Assembly (NCBI GenBank): GCA_910587705.1
Contig: CAJUMX010000015.1
Coordinates: forward strand, 17,601 to 81,600
Direction of reading: 5' to 3'
Source of the DNA: an uncultured Oscillibacter sp.
Lineage (GTDB): Bacteria > Bacillota > Clostridia > Oscillospirales > Oscillospiraceae
DNA length: 64,000 bases
Part shown: positions 1 to 7,099 of the stretch, piece after piece
Layout of the letters: each line of letters begins with the position of its first letter
How positions within the stretch are numbered: position 1 is the stretch's first letter
The notes under the pieces: model-generated
Told to the model about the DNA's origin: nothing
Databases searched by the model: none
Seen by the model: the letters and a program-made list of their open reading frames with translations, nothing else
Translations under genes and position numbers: made by a program

Positions 1-171
1 GTCCTGACCCCGGTTCCCGTTCCCATGGAGGGCCAGCGGGAGATCGGGCCGGGAGAGCTGTCCCTGGACACCGGAGCCGGGTACTATACCCCCTCCGAGT
101 TTGAGGAAAAGTACCTGTCCCCGGACTATGATCCCGCCACGCGGAAGGAACGGTATGGAAAAGAAGGTTGA
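1..171 (+). CDS. C-terminal end of an unidentified ICE protein (5' truncated)
   Basis: The reading frame is open from base 1 and stops with TGA at 169-171, so only the last 56 residues are visible. The tail is acidic and tyrosine-rich (YYTPSEFEEKYLSPDYDP) and has no domain I recognise. It overlaps the next gene by 17 bp, which suggests translational coupling in one mobilisation operon. No function is assigned. Confidence 0.6.
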   Translation, partial: VLTPVPVPMEGQREIGPGELSLDTGAGYYTPSEFEEKYLSPDYDPATRKERYGKEG

Positions 172-748
172 TATGATTCCCTTCCTGGAAGGTGTCGTAG
201 AGGAAAACACTGTGAGCTATCAGTCGGACCTCAAATATGATGAACGCATTTTGCAGGCCGCCATGCTGGAAGTCCGCCAGGAGGACCGTACCTTTCTCTG
301 GATGAGCCGTCCCTGCGGAACACGCTGCCTCCTGGAACGGGAGGTTTTTTTGCGGGAAACGACGGCGCACACCACTTGGACGCACTATGACTACGATGCC
401 GAACATATCAAAGCCTTCCGCGTCATTGTGGCTCCGGGGCGGCCCGGCGCTTTTGTGCTGGGGAAAATCCAGCCCTTGAACTATGGCGAACAGGTCCAGC
501 GCGTCAAGCAAAACGCCCTCCATGTTGAGGCCGTGGAAATGACCTTTCAGGATGATAAAGCCTATACGCTGCCCTTTGAGGAGTACCGCGGACAATTCCG
601 GGAACTGCTGGCGGAGCATGGCAAGCTCCAGACGATTCGTTATCTGCCGGAAAATGAAAACGAACTGTCCTGCGTCCTCCAGGCGGAGCGGGCCATTTCC
701 GCCGCGAAAAAACGGGCCCGCCGTCCCCGGAAACCGCAGACCCGGTAG
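155..748 (+). CDS. Conserved hypothetical ICE protein, upstream of the mobilisation genes
   Basis: A 197-residue soluble protein. The ATG at 155 is preferred over an upstream non-ATG start because it gives a normal N-terminus (MEKKVDMIPFLEG) and a short overlap with the preceding gene. There is no signal peptide or membrane segment. The C-terminus is strongly basic (AAKKRARRPRKPQTR), which suits nucleic-acid binding. Its position before the candidate oriT, mobC and relaxase implies a role in element maintenance or transfer, but this is only context. I do not recognise the family. Confidence 0.75.
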   Translation: MEKKVDMIPFLEGVVEENTVSYQSDLKYDERILQAAMLEVRQEDRTFLWMSRPCGTRCLLEREVFLRETTAHTTWTHYDYDAEHIKAFRVIVAPGRPGAFVLGKIQPLNYGEQVQRVKQNALHVEAVEMTFQDDKAYTLPFEEYRGQFRELLAEHGKLQTIRYLPENENELSCVLQAERAISAAKKRARRPRKPQTR

Positions 749-760
749 CCCGCCCCCGCA

Positions 761-842
761 CAGCGCCGCTTGCGGCGCTGCTTTAGCAAGTATGTCATCT
801 GTTAAACACAGATGACCCTTGTTAGGGGCTGACCGCCCCTAA
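761..842 (+). other. Candidate oriT: three consecutive inverted repeats upstream of mobC
   Basis: Three perfect hairpins lie in 82 bp. They are CAGCGCCGC/GCGGCGCTG (761-780), GTCATCTGT/ACAGATGAC (794-816) and TTAGGGGC/GCCCCTAA with loop TGACC (822-842). Relaxases of the MobA/VirD2 type usually nick beside such an inverted repeat upstream of their own accessory gene, and mobC starts at 992. The first hairpin followed by CTTT could instead be the terminator of the 155-748 gene. The rest of the 749-991 gap holds three copies of the ICE palindrome. No nick site could be assigned. Confidence 0.4.
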
Positions 843-858
843 TACCCCACGAATCAAT

Positions 859-877
859 GCGTCTCACCGTGAGACGC
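859..877 (+). repeat. ICE palindrome copy 1
   Basis: Perfect 19-bp palindrome with 9-bp arms, GCGTCTCAC-C-GTGAGACGC. It lies between the candidate oriT and mobC. Confidence 0.85.
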
Positions 878-913
878 GAAACGAGGCGGCGGAGAACCGC
901 GCCGCCCATTCAA

Positions 914-976
914 AATAAATCCCACCGTGGGACGCAAATCCACCCCCCAAAATAAATCCCACGGTGAGACGCAAAT
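914..976 (+). repeat. ICE palindrome copies 2 and 3 (direct tandem)
   Basis: Two direct copies of the extended unit AATAAATCCCACSGTGRGAC followed by GCAAAT, at 914-939 and 951-976. They are separated by 11 bp. The second ends just before the mobC ribosome binding site. Confidence 0.85.
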
Positions 977-991
977 GGAAAGGAAGATGCC

Positions 992-1300
992 ATGCGAAAA
1001 CGGGAACATTTCATTGGCCTCTGGCTGGATGACAGGGAGTACAGCCACCTCTTGAAGCAATGCTCCGTCTCCGGCCTGAGTACCAGCGCCCTGATCCGGC
1101 ACAGCGTCATGGGGGTTCAAGTTCTTCCCCGTCCGCCCGACACCTATGCCGCCCTGCTCCGGGAGCTGTCCGCCATCGGCAACAACGCCAACCAAATTGC
1201 GTATTGGGCCAACGCGCAGCGCAGTATTTCCGAAAAGGACATTCGGGAGGCCGCCGCCCTGGTCCGTGAGGCGTGGCGGCTGGTGAAAGAGGCGCTGTAA
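992..1300 (+). CDS. mobC: MobC-like relaxosome accessory protein
   Basis: A 102-residue protein of the bacterial mobilisation (MobC) family. The N-terminal part reads like a ribbon-helix-helix DNA-binding fold (FIGLWLDDREYSHLLKQC then a short helix). The C-terminal part carries the family signature LSAIGNNANQIAYWAN, seen in helpers that bind oriT and load the relaxase. The start has an AGGAAG ribosome binding site, and the stop overlaps the relaxase ATG by one base (TAATG), so the two are translationally coupled. Expected to act at the oriT in the gap upstream. Confidence 0.88.
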   Translation: MRKREHFIGLWLDDREYSHLLKQCSVSGLSTSALIRHSVMGVQVLPRPPDTYAALLRELSAIGNNANQIAYWANAQRSISEKDIREAAALVREAWRLVKEAL

Positions 1301-2622
1301 TGGCCTACGACAAGATCATTATCATTCACAGTCGCTTGGATCATTGTCTGGATTACACGCTGAACGAGGAAAAGACCGATTTGAGAAACGCCTTGGATTA
1401 CGGCATGAATCCGGCGAAGGCCCGTCTTGTGACGGGGATCAACTGCGATGCGGAGAACGCCCACAGGGAGATGCAAGCCACCAAGCGCCGCTGGGACAAG
1501 CGGGGCGGGATTTTGGGCTATCACATCGTCCACTCGTTTGTCCCCGGCGAAGTGACGCCGGAGGAGGCCCACGAGGCCGGAGTGGAGTTCGCCCGCCGCC
1601 TGCTGGGGGACCGCTACGAGGCCGTTGTCTCCACCCATACGGACCGGAATCACCTGCATTGTCATATCGTGTTCAACTCCGTCTCCTTCATGGACGGGAA
1701 GAAGTACCGCAGCGACTTTGAGAGCTATTTTGATACCCTGCGGGAAACCTCCAACGCCGTCAGCTGGGAACGGGGCCTCTCCGTTATCGAGCCAGAGGGC
1801 CGCGGAAAGCACTACGCCGAGTGGAACGCCGAGCGGACAGGCAAAGCTACCATTTCCGGCCTTGTGCGGCAGGACATTGACGCCGCCATCCGGGAGAGCT
1901 TTACCTTTGAATCCTTCCTGGCGGCCCTGCGGCGGCAGGGCTATACCATTAAATATGGCGAGAATGTCAAGCACACTGCCATTACGCCGCCGGGAGGCAA
2001 ACGGGCCTTCCGTCTGGACAGCCTGGGAGACGGGTACACCGAGGCGGACATTCGGTTGCGGCTGGCCGCTGTTCGGAACGGTGAGATTTCGGTTTCTCCC
2101 GCCCCGCCAATGTCTCCCATCATCCCCAAGCGATACCGGGTCCTCCGTGGGAACATCCGCCAGCGGCCCCGGAAGAAGCTCTGGGGGTTCCGGGCCCTGT
2201 ATGTGTACTATTTATATCTCCTGGGCGGTCCCCGCCGGAGACAGCGCCGCCCGCCTCCATTCTCCGTTCGGGCGGAAGTGGCGAGGCTCCATCAGTACCA
2301 GCGGCAGTTTTCCCTTCTGCAAAAATACGGCATAGACAGCGACACCCAGCTTTCCACGCTGGAGGACGCGCTGCAAGCCCAAATTGACGCCCTGACGGAC
2401 AGCCGGAAGGAACTGTACGGTCAGAGGCAGGCGGGCTGGGACGTGGAGGCGGAGATCGCCGCCGTCAACGGAGAACTCCGCCAGTTCCGCCGGGAGCTGA
2501 AAACCTGCGGCAGAATTGAGGCGGATATTCCCCGCGTCCGCCAGCAGGTCCAGCTTTGCCGGGAACAGCAGACCCACGCGCCGGAGAAAGACCGGAGAAT
2601 CAAGAAATTTGAAAGGAAGTGA
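1300..2622 (+). CDS. Relaxase of the MobA/VirD2 family
   Basis: A 440-residue DNA-nicking and strand-transfer protein for conjugation. The N-terminal 230 residues form the relaxase domain. A candidate catalytic tyrosine region lies near the N-terminus (DYTLNEEKT), and the metal-binding histidine motif is visible (HTDRNHLHCHIVFNS, about residues 115-129). The C-terminal 150 residues are predicted coiled coil (repeated RQ/EL heptads), typical for oligomerisation or coupling-protein contact. The start is the ATG overlapping the mobC stop. The gene is intact and heads the mobC-relaxase-pcfB series. Confidence 0.92.
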   Translation: MAYDKIIIIHSRLDHCLDYTLNEEKTDLRNALDYGMNPAKARLVTGINCDAENAHREMQATKRRWDKRGGILGYHIVHSFVPGEVTPEEAHEAGVEFARRLLGDRYEAVVSTHTDRNHLHCHIVFNSVSFMDGKKYRSDFESYFDTLRETSNAVSWERGLSVIEPEGRGKHYAEWNAERTGKATISGLVRQDIDAAIRESFTFESFLAALRRQGYTIKYGENVKHTAITPPGGKRAFRLDSLGDGYTEADIRLRLAAVRNGEISVSPAPPMSPIIPKRYRVLRGNIRQRPRKKLWGFRALYVYYLYLLGGPRRRQRRPPPFSVRAEVARLHQYQRQFSLLQKYGIDSDTQLSTLEDALQAQIDALTDSRKELYGQRQAGWDVEAEIAAVNGELRQFRRELKTCGRIEADIPRVRQQVQLCREQQTHAPEKDRRIKKFERK

Positions 2623-2626
2623 GCGA

Positions 2627-3208
2627 ATGGACGTAAGCGCCGAGGCCGCCGATCTGGTGGTCAAGGAGGGCATCCAAGCGACAGAGAGCGCCGTGAAGCT
2701 GGCAGGAGCCGGTTTGAAAAATGTGGCGGCGCTGCTGCTGGCCTTGCAGCGCCAGGATAACAAGGTCATCGGCAAGACCACCGCCAAGCGGCTGGCCCGG
2801 GACCCGGCCCCCGCCGAGGTCATCCCCTTGAAAAAAGAGGATATGCGCCAGTTTAAGAAGCTGGCGAAGGAGTACGGTATTTTGTATTTCTTCGCACAGA
2901 AAAAGGGCAACGAGAGCGGTTATATCAACGTGGTTTCCAATCAGAACTACGCCGCCCAGCTCAACGCCGTCATGATCGCCCTGGGCTATCCCATCCCCCA
3001 GCAGACCCAGGAGGGCGAACCGCCAAAAAAAGCGAAAGCCCCTGCTCCACAAGAGAGGTCCTCGCCCGAGCGCGGGAGTGGCTTGAATCCCTCCCCGATG
3101 ACCGGGCCGGATATTGAGATGAAGGAATCCGTGAGGGCGAGACTGGAGGGGCTGCGGGCTATGGCGGAGAGCCGTTCCAGAGAAAAAACCAGAGACAAAA
3201 CGAGATAA
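2627..3208 (+). CDS. PcfB-like protein (DUF3801)
   Basis: A 193-residue protein matching the PcfB/DUF3801 family, whose founder in enterococcal pCF10 works with the relaxase and coupling protein. The core lies at residues 45-125 and includes IPLKKEDMRQFKKLAKEYGI, a YFFAQKK strand and a NQNYAAQLNAVM helix. The last 60 residues are charged and probably disordered. The start is the ATG after AAAGGAAGTGAGCG, 4 bp beyond the relaxase stop. Same operon as mobC and the relaxase. Confidence 0.85.
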   Translation: MDVSAEAADLVVKEGIQATESAVKLAGAGLKNVAALLLALQRQDNKVIGKTTAKRLARDPAPAEVIPLKKEDMRQFKKLAKEYGILYFFAQKKGNESGYINVVSNQNYAAQLNAVMIALGYPIPQQTQEGEPPKKAKAPAPQERSSPERGSGLNPSPMTGPDIEMKESVRARLEGLRAMAESRSREKTRDKTR

Positions 3209-3223
3209 GGAGGAATTATTTTT

Positions 3224-4102
3224 ATGCCGAGCATCAGCGATATTCTCAAGGGCAAGGCCACGCGAGACGAGGCCAGGACCGCGGAGCTCCGGGCCGAGCG
3301 GGAAAACCTCTCCCTCATGCGGGACGGGGCCCTGGAGGAGATCACCACCAAGCCGGACCGTTACCGGCAGTACCTCACCTTGCAGGCGGACAACATCCGG
3401 TGCAGCGTGGGCAACGTGGCGTTGACCATGGTGCAGCTCCCGGAGGCCACCAGGATCGGCACCACGGACTTCTGGCACGACCAGGGCCGGTATGTTCTGG
3501 ACGAGGCCATGAACAGCGGCGCGAAGGTGTACGTTCCCCCCAGGGACCCCAAGCGCCGGGGGTATTATATGGGCAACTATTACGATGTGAGCCAGACCAG
3601 CGGCAAGCCGCTGCGGGAGCCGGAGGCCCTCACGGACAAGAGCCCCCGGATGATGGCGGCCCTCACCGCCCTTATGGAACAGTCCCCCGTGGCGCTGGCG
3701 GAGGACAAGGAGATTTCCTCCCCCGCCTTCTACGATGAGGCCAGCTACACCATCTACATCAACCCGGACCAGAAGCCGTCGGCGGTGTTCGCCGCGCTTG
3801 CCACGGAGATCGCCTATGCCCGCGCCCATGAGCGGGGCTACAACAAGGGCTTCAAGCGGGAGCTTTACAAGCTGGACGCGGAGAGCGTGGGCTACATGGT
3901 ATGCCGCCGCTTCGGGGTGGAGTGCAGTCCCCCGGACGCCCGTTTTGTGGCTGCTCTCTATGACGGCTATCCCGCGGTCAACCGGGGGGAGGCTCTGGAA
4001 CAGGTCAGAGGTACGGCCCGGAAGATCGGGGACGGCCTGGACCAGAGTTTGAACCCCCGCCAGCAGGAGCGGAAAACGTCCCGCCAGTACGGGAGACGAT
4101 AA
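3224..4102 (+). CDS. ICE protein with a degenerate ArdC/IrrE-like zincin domain
   Basis: A 292-residue soluble protein with a strong AAGGAGG ribosome binding site, 15 bp after pcfB. Residues about 165-240 follow the layout of ArdC/LtrC-type domains: a strand with YIYINP-like spacing, a helix ALATEIAYARAHERG where active family members have HExxH, and a later helix LDAESVGYMVCRRFG matching the third-ligand helix. The first His and the Glu of the motif are missing, so proteolytic activity is unlikely. The N-terminal half may bind single-stranded DNA as in ArdC. The family assignment is inferred from layout. Confidence 0.6.
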   Translation: MPSISDILKGKATRDEARTAELRAERENLSLMRDGALEEITTKPDRYRQYLTLQADNIRCSVGNVALTMVQLPEATRIGTTDFWHDQGRYVLDEAMNSGAKVYVPPRDPKRRGYYMGNYYDVSQTSGKPLREPEALTDKSPRMMAALTALMEQSPVALAEDKEISSPAFYDEASYTIYINPDQKPSAVFAALATEIAYARAHERGYNKGFKRELYKLDAESVGYMVCRRFGVECSPPDARFVAALYDGYPAVNRGEALEQVRGTARKIGDGLDQSLNPRQQERKTSRQYGRR

Positions 4103-4140
4103 GGCCGCAATATCCGGGTGTGTTCCCCCATGGGAGGGTA

Positions 4141-4250
4141 CGCCGCCGGTCCCTGTCCGTCAAGGCCGGACGATTGCTGACGCAATCGCCCGCGAGCCGG
4201 CCAGTTTGAGAACTGGCCGGACCTTGACAGACAGCGCCCGCCGGCGTTTT
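4141..4250 (+). ncRNA. Highly structured intergenic segment: candidate structured RNA (or second oriT-like site)
   Basis: The 110 bp fold as a multibranched structure. An outer stem pairs 4141-4149 with 4238-4246 (8 of 9 pairs). Inside it CTGTC/GACAG and GTCAAGG/CCTTGAC continue the stem. Two hairpins sit at the tip: CGATTGC-TGAC-GCAATCG and CCGGCCAGTT-TGAG-AACTGGCCGG. A run of five T follows the outer stem, as in a terminator. It lies between the mobilisation and surface-protein operons. I do not match it to a named RNA class. Confidence 0.45.
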
Positions 4251-4275
4251 TGGTAATCAAGGGGAACACACCCCC

Positions 4276-4297
4276 AAAGCCGCCTGACGGCGGCTTT
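4276..4297 (+). terminator. Hairpin AAAGCCGCC-TGAC-GGCGGCTTT
   Basis: Perfect 9-bp stem with a TGAC loop and terminal T bases. It reads as a terminator in either direction. It shares the TGAC loop with a hairpin inside the structured segment just upstream. Confidence 0.6.
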
Positions 4298-4328
4298 GTC
4301 TATCCTGGGAAGTGGTTCTTCCCCTTCC

Positions 4329-4357
4329 GGCCAGGGGGACCAACGGTCCCCCTGGCC
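4329..4357 (+). repeat. Perfect 13-bp hairpin upstream of the surface-protein gene
   Basis: GGCCAGGGGGACC-AAC-GGTCCCCCTGGCC, about 15 bp before the ribosome binding site of the 4388 gene. There is no T-run, so it is an RNA structure or a protein site rather than a terminator. Confidence 0.6.
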
Positions 4358-4387
4358 TACCCTAAATTAAAATTGGAGGTTTTGCGA

Positions 4388-5329
4388 ATGAAGCGAACAT
4401 GGAGGCGCCTTGCCCCCGCCCTGGCCGCGCTGGTGCTGATACTGGCGCTGTGCCCCGCAGCCCTGGCCGCCGGGCCGGAGAACGACCCAGCGGCGAATAT
4501 CATGCCTGCCGCGCAAGCGGCAGCTCCCAGCGCCGTCTATCCCGCTGAGGTACGGGAGACCGAGGAAAACGGCGTCCATCGAATCGAGAAGGTCTACTAT
4601 CTGACCCGCAGGGACGACCTCGCCGCCATCCCCACCGGGGACTTTGAGCGGGAGGGCCGGACGTACACCCTGCTGGACGTGCTGAAAAACGACCAGAGCG
4701 AGACGGACAGCAAGGATCACATTGAGGTGGTCACGGTAAACAGCTCCACGGACAACATGACGGAGATCATCCAGCAGCTGGAGCCCGCCCTGGAAGTCAC
4801 CACCGAGGACGGCTATTCCGGCGTCCTTTCCCCGGATTATCCCGGCATCCAGGTGGAGGCGGCGGGCTACAAGACCAGTTCCCGCACCGTCACCGCCTCC
4901 CGGAGCTATCCCAATCTCTCCGACGCCGACGCGTCCCTGATCCCCAAGACCATTTCGGACGGCGGGCGGACACTGACCCTGGCGGACGTGCAGTGGCAGG
5001 AGGCCGGAGGCTATTACAACGCCTCCGCCACCTACTCCGGCACCGCCACGGGAAAGTACGCCACCGGCTACACCGTCAAGGTGGAATACAAAGGGGACGT
5101 CACCAGAACCCGCAGCGACAGCGTGATCTATACCGCCGTTTTTGCGTCTCACGGTGAGACGCAATTCCAGCCGGACGCCGCAGGAACAGACGGCGCGGAG
5201 CTGGCGGAGGGCGGCGGCGTGAGCAAGGCCGTCCTGCTGATCCCCCTGGCGGCGCTGCTGGGAGCCGCTGGTTTTGGAGGCTGGAAACTGACGAAATACT
5301 ACAAGAACAAGAAAAGGGGGTATGTGTAA
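4388..5329 (+). CDS. Secreted, C-terminally membrane-anchored surface protein of the ICE
   Basis: A 313-residue protein. Residues 1-27 are a Sec signal peptide (basic MKRTWRR, hydrophobic core, ALAA cleavage region). A C-terminal hydrophobic helix (SKAVLLIPLAALLGAAGFGG) is followed by a basic tail KYYKNKKRG, so the body is extracellular and membrane-held. The extracellular part has no domain I recognise. An ICE palindrome lies inside the frame at 5144-5162 and encodes the segment ASHGETQ just before the anchor. GGAGG precedes the start by 9 bp. The stop overlaps the sortase ATG. Confidence 0.75.
   Translation: MKRTWRRLAPALAALVLILALCPAALAAGPENDPAANIMPAAQAAAPSAVYPAEVRETEENGVHRIEKVYYLTRRDDLAAIPTGDFEREGRTYTLLDVLKNDQSETDSKDHIEVVTVNSSTDNMTEIIQQLEPALEVTTEDGYSGVLSPDYPGIQVEAAGYKTSSRTVTASRSYPNLSDADASLIPKTISDGGRTLTLADVQWQEAGGYYNASATYSGTATGKYATGYTVKVEYKGDVTRTRSDSVIYTAVFASHGETQFQPDAAGTDGAELAEGGGVSKAVLLIPLAALLGAAGFGGWKLTKYYKNKKRGYV
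5144..5162 (+). repeat. ICE palindrome copy 4, inside a coding sequence
   Basis: Perfect GCGTCTCAC-G-GTGAGACGC within the 4388-5329 gene, read in frame as (A)SHGET. This is the only copy lying within a conserved gene. Confidence 0.85.
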
Positions 5330-6171
5330 TGAAAAAACGCTTGATCACGCTGCTGGCCGCCTGCTGTCTGCTGGCGGCTCTCTCTGTCTCTGCCTGTGCC
5401 CTGGAATATACCTTTGACAGCCCCTCCACCGGGGACTTCGGAACGCCCACCAGCGCCGGTGACATCATCCGGGAGCGGGAGAATCCCAACACAGACAAGA
5501 GCAAAAACAGCGCCCTGATCCCGCCCGGCTTTGGGACGCCGACCAGTTATCTCCCCAATTCCGGCGAGTTCCTGACACCCAACCTTGCGGCGGACGGGCC
5601 GCTGAACAGTCCTTCCCTCATGGTCTCCGCTGGCGGGGCCAACACCTCCGGCGGGGCCGTGGTCCTGCCCGGACCCGTGGGATCTGTTTCCAGTACCCCG
5701 CCCTCCTTCTCCGCGTCCACCTCGCTTGACAGCGCCGGGGGCGGTTCCTCCGGTGGCAGCTATACGGAGGTGACTTCCGACAGCTATTACAGCAACGGCA
5801 GCCTGGGTACGCTGAAAATCCCTGCCATTGACTTGACAGTGAAAATCTACCAGGGCACCGGCAGCGACACGCTGAAAAAGGGAGCAGGCCATTTCACCAA
5901 CACCAGCATTTGGAATGGCAACGTCTCCCTCGCGGCCCACAACCGGGGGGCCAACAGCTACTTCGGAGAAATCCACACCCTGGAGAACGGGGACCGGATC
6001 ACCCTGACCACCAAGGAGGGAACCCGGACGTATGCCGTCACCAGCGTTGCCAAGATCAGCGAGACGGATAACTCCATGCTGGAATCCACCAGCGAGAACT
6101 GCATCACCCTGTTTACCTGCGTTCGGGACCAGAGGGAATACCGCTGGTGTGTCCGCGCGGTAGAAAACTAA
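5329..6171 (+). CDS. Class D-type sortase
   Basis: A 280-residue transpeptidase that joins LPXTG-type signals to cell-wall or pilin amines. It has an N-terminal signal/anchor segment, a long Ser/Gly/Pro-rich linker (about residues 30-150), then the sortase domain (about 155-280). Catalytic residues are visible: His204 in SLAAHNRG, Cys264 in TLFTC and Arg272 in EYRW. The TLFTC signature points to class D. It overlaps the upstream gene (TAATG) and lies upstream of an LPRTG-ending adhesin, its likely substrate. Confidence 0.9.
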   Translation: MKKRLITLLAACCLLAALSVSACALEYTFDSPSTGDFGTPTSAGDIIRERENPNTDKSKNSALIPPGFGTPTSYLPNSGEFLTPNLAADGPLNSPSLMVSAGGANTSGGAVVLPGPVGSVSSTPPSFSASTSLDSAGGGSSGGSYTEVTSDSYYSNGSLGTLKIPAIDLTVKIYQGTGSDTLKKGAGHFTNTSIWNGNVSLAAHNRGANSYFGEIHTLENGDRITLTTKEGTRTYAVTSVAKISETDNSMLESTSENCITLFTCVRDQREYRWCVRAVEN

Positions 6172-6178
6172 AAATGAA

Positions 6179-6191
6179 TCCCACCGTGAGA
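6179..6191 (+). repeat. ICE palindrome copy 5
   Basis: Core TCCCACCGTGAGA preceded by AATGAA, 8 bp after the sortase stop and about 20 bp upstream of the promoter of the next gene. Confidence 0.75.
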
Positions 6192-6211
6192 TCAATTTGA
6201 CAGGCGAATTT

Positions 6212-6240
6212 TTGACGCTTTTCCACATTTTTGGTACAAT
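6212..6240 (+). promoter_or_regulatory. Sigma-A promoter of the CAP-domain gene
   Basis: TTGACG, 17-bp spacer, TACAAT, with an extended -10 TGG just before it. The -35 region and following bases (TTGACGCTTTTC) recur in the recombinase promoter at 29709. Confidence 0.8.
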
Positions 6241-6284
6241 ATTAGTAAGGAAACCCACTAAAAAATCAACAGGAGGTATCAAAA

Positions 6285-6980
6285 ATGAAGGGAAAGTTTC
6301 TGCAATTCGCGCTGGGTGTGATTACCGGGACGGCGCTGTTCGGCGGGGCCTCCGCCGCTGCCACCGGGCTAATGGCGCAGCCCGCATGGTCCCCCATCTT
6401 CGTGGACGGACAGCAGGTCCAAATGACGGCTTACAATATCCTGGGTAACAATTATGTGAAGCTCCGGGACATTGGAAAGGCCGTGGGCTTCAATGTCTAC
6501 TATCAGAACGGCGTCCAGGTGGACAGCAAGTCTCCCTACACCGGCGAGGCTCCAGCGACCCAGGCCGCGGAATCCGCGGACACGCTGGAAACCACCCGCC
6601 AGGAAATGATCCGGCTAATCAATCAGGTGCGCCGGGAAAACGGCGTGGGGGAGCTGACCGTGAGCACGGCGCTGATGGACGCCGCCCAGGACTGTGCCCA
6701 GCGGGGATTTACGGATCATGACACCCAGTATGAATGTGAATCTGCCCTGCGGCATGGCTATCCCCACGGCTTCGGAAGCAATCTCACGGTGTTCACATAC
6801 AACTGCAATACGGACATTGCGCGAACGGCGGTTTCCCATTGGAGGTATTCGCCGGGGCACTTCCAGACCATGATCGCGGAACGCTATGACAGCATCGGCG
6901 TGGGCGTGATGCTCTGGGATGATGTGGCCTACTGTTATATGTTCGCCGGAAATCCCAATGGGATCAACCCCGCCGCGTAA
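6285..6980 (+). CDS. Secreted CAP/SCP-domain protein with copper-amine-oxidase-like stalk repeat
   Basis: A 231-residue protein. A hydrophobic N-terminal segment (residues 5-30) acts as signal or anchor. Residues about 38-75 resemble the stalk-forming domain of copper amine oxidase N-terminal type (IFVDGQQVQMTAYNILGNNYVKLRDIG). Residues 98-228 are a CAP domain: TRQEMIRLINQVRRENGVGEL, an ALMDAAQDCAQ helix, FGSNL and SHWRYSPGHFQTMI. CAP proteins are common secreted accessory proteins; a role in cell contact is inferred. It has its own promoter and AGGAGG site and is followed by a terminator. Confidence 0.85.
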   Translation: MKGKFLQFALGVITGTALFGGASAAATGLMAQPAWSPIFVDGQQVQMTAYNILGNNYVKLRDIGKAVGFNVYYQNGVQVDSKSPYTGEAPATQAAESADTLETTRQEMIRLINQVRRENGVGELTVSTALMDAAQDCAQRGFTDHDTQYECESALRHGYPHGFGSNLTVFTYNCNTDIARTAVSHWRYSPGHFQTMIAERYDSIGVGVMLWDDVAYCYMFAGNPNGINPAA

Positions 6981-6997
6981 ATATCCAAGCCCTCGCA

Positions 6998-7028
6998 GCC
7001 CTCTCAGTGAAACGCTGGGAGGGCTTTT
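6998..7028 (+). terminator. Rho-independent terminator after the CAP gene
   Basis: Stem GCCCTCTCAG/CTGGGAGGGC followed by TTTT. Confidence 0.8.
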
Positions 7029-7041
7029 CCTATCCCGATTC

Positions 7042-7060
7042 GCGTCTCACGGTGAGACGC
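7042..7060 (+). repeat. ICE palindrome copy 6
   Basis: Perfect GCGTCTCAC-G-GTGAGACGC. The flanking ATTTATTTT shows it is inserted in the opposite orientation to the AATAAAT copies. It is 40 bp upstream of the giant adhesin start. Confidence 0.85.
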
Positions 7061-7099
7061 ATTTATTTTTGAAATTCAAATGATGAAAGGAAACGGTTT

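Noticed and set aside
5329..5400. Reading the sortase N-terminus as a lipoprotein (SVSAC)
   Set aside because: A lipobox-like Cys is present, but sortases are normally held by an uncleaved N-terminal helix; lipidation cannot be claimed from this alone.
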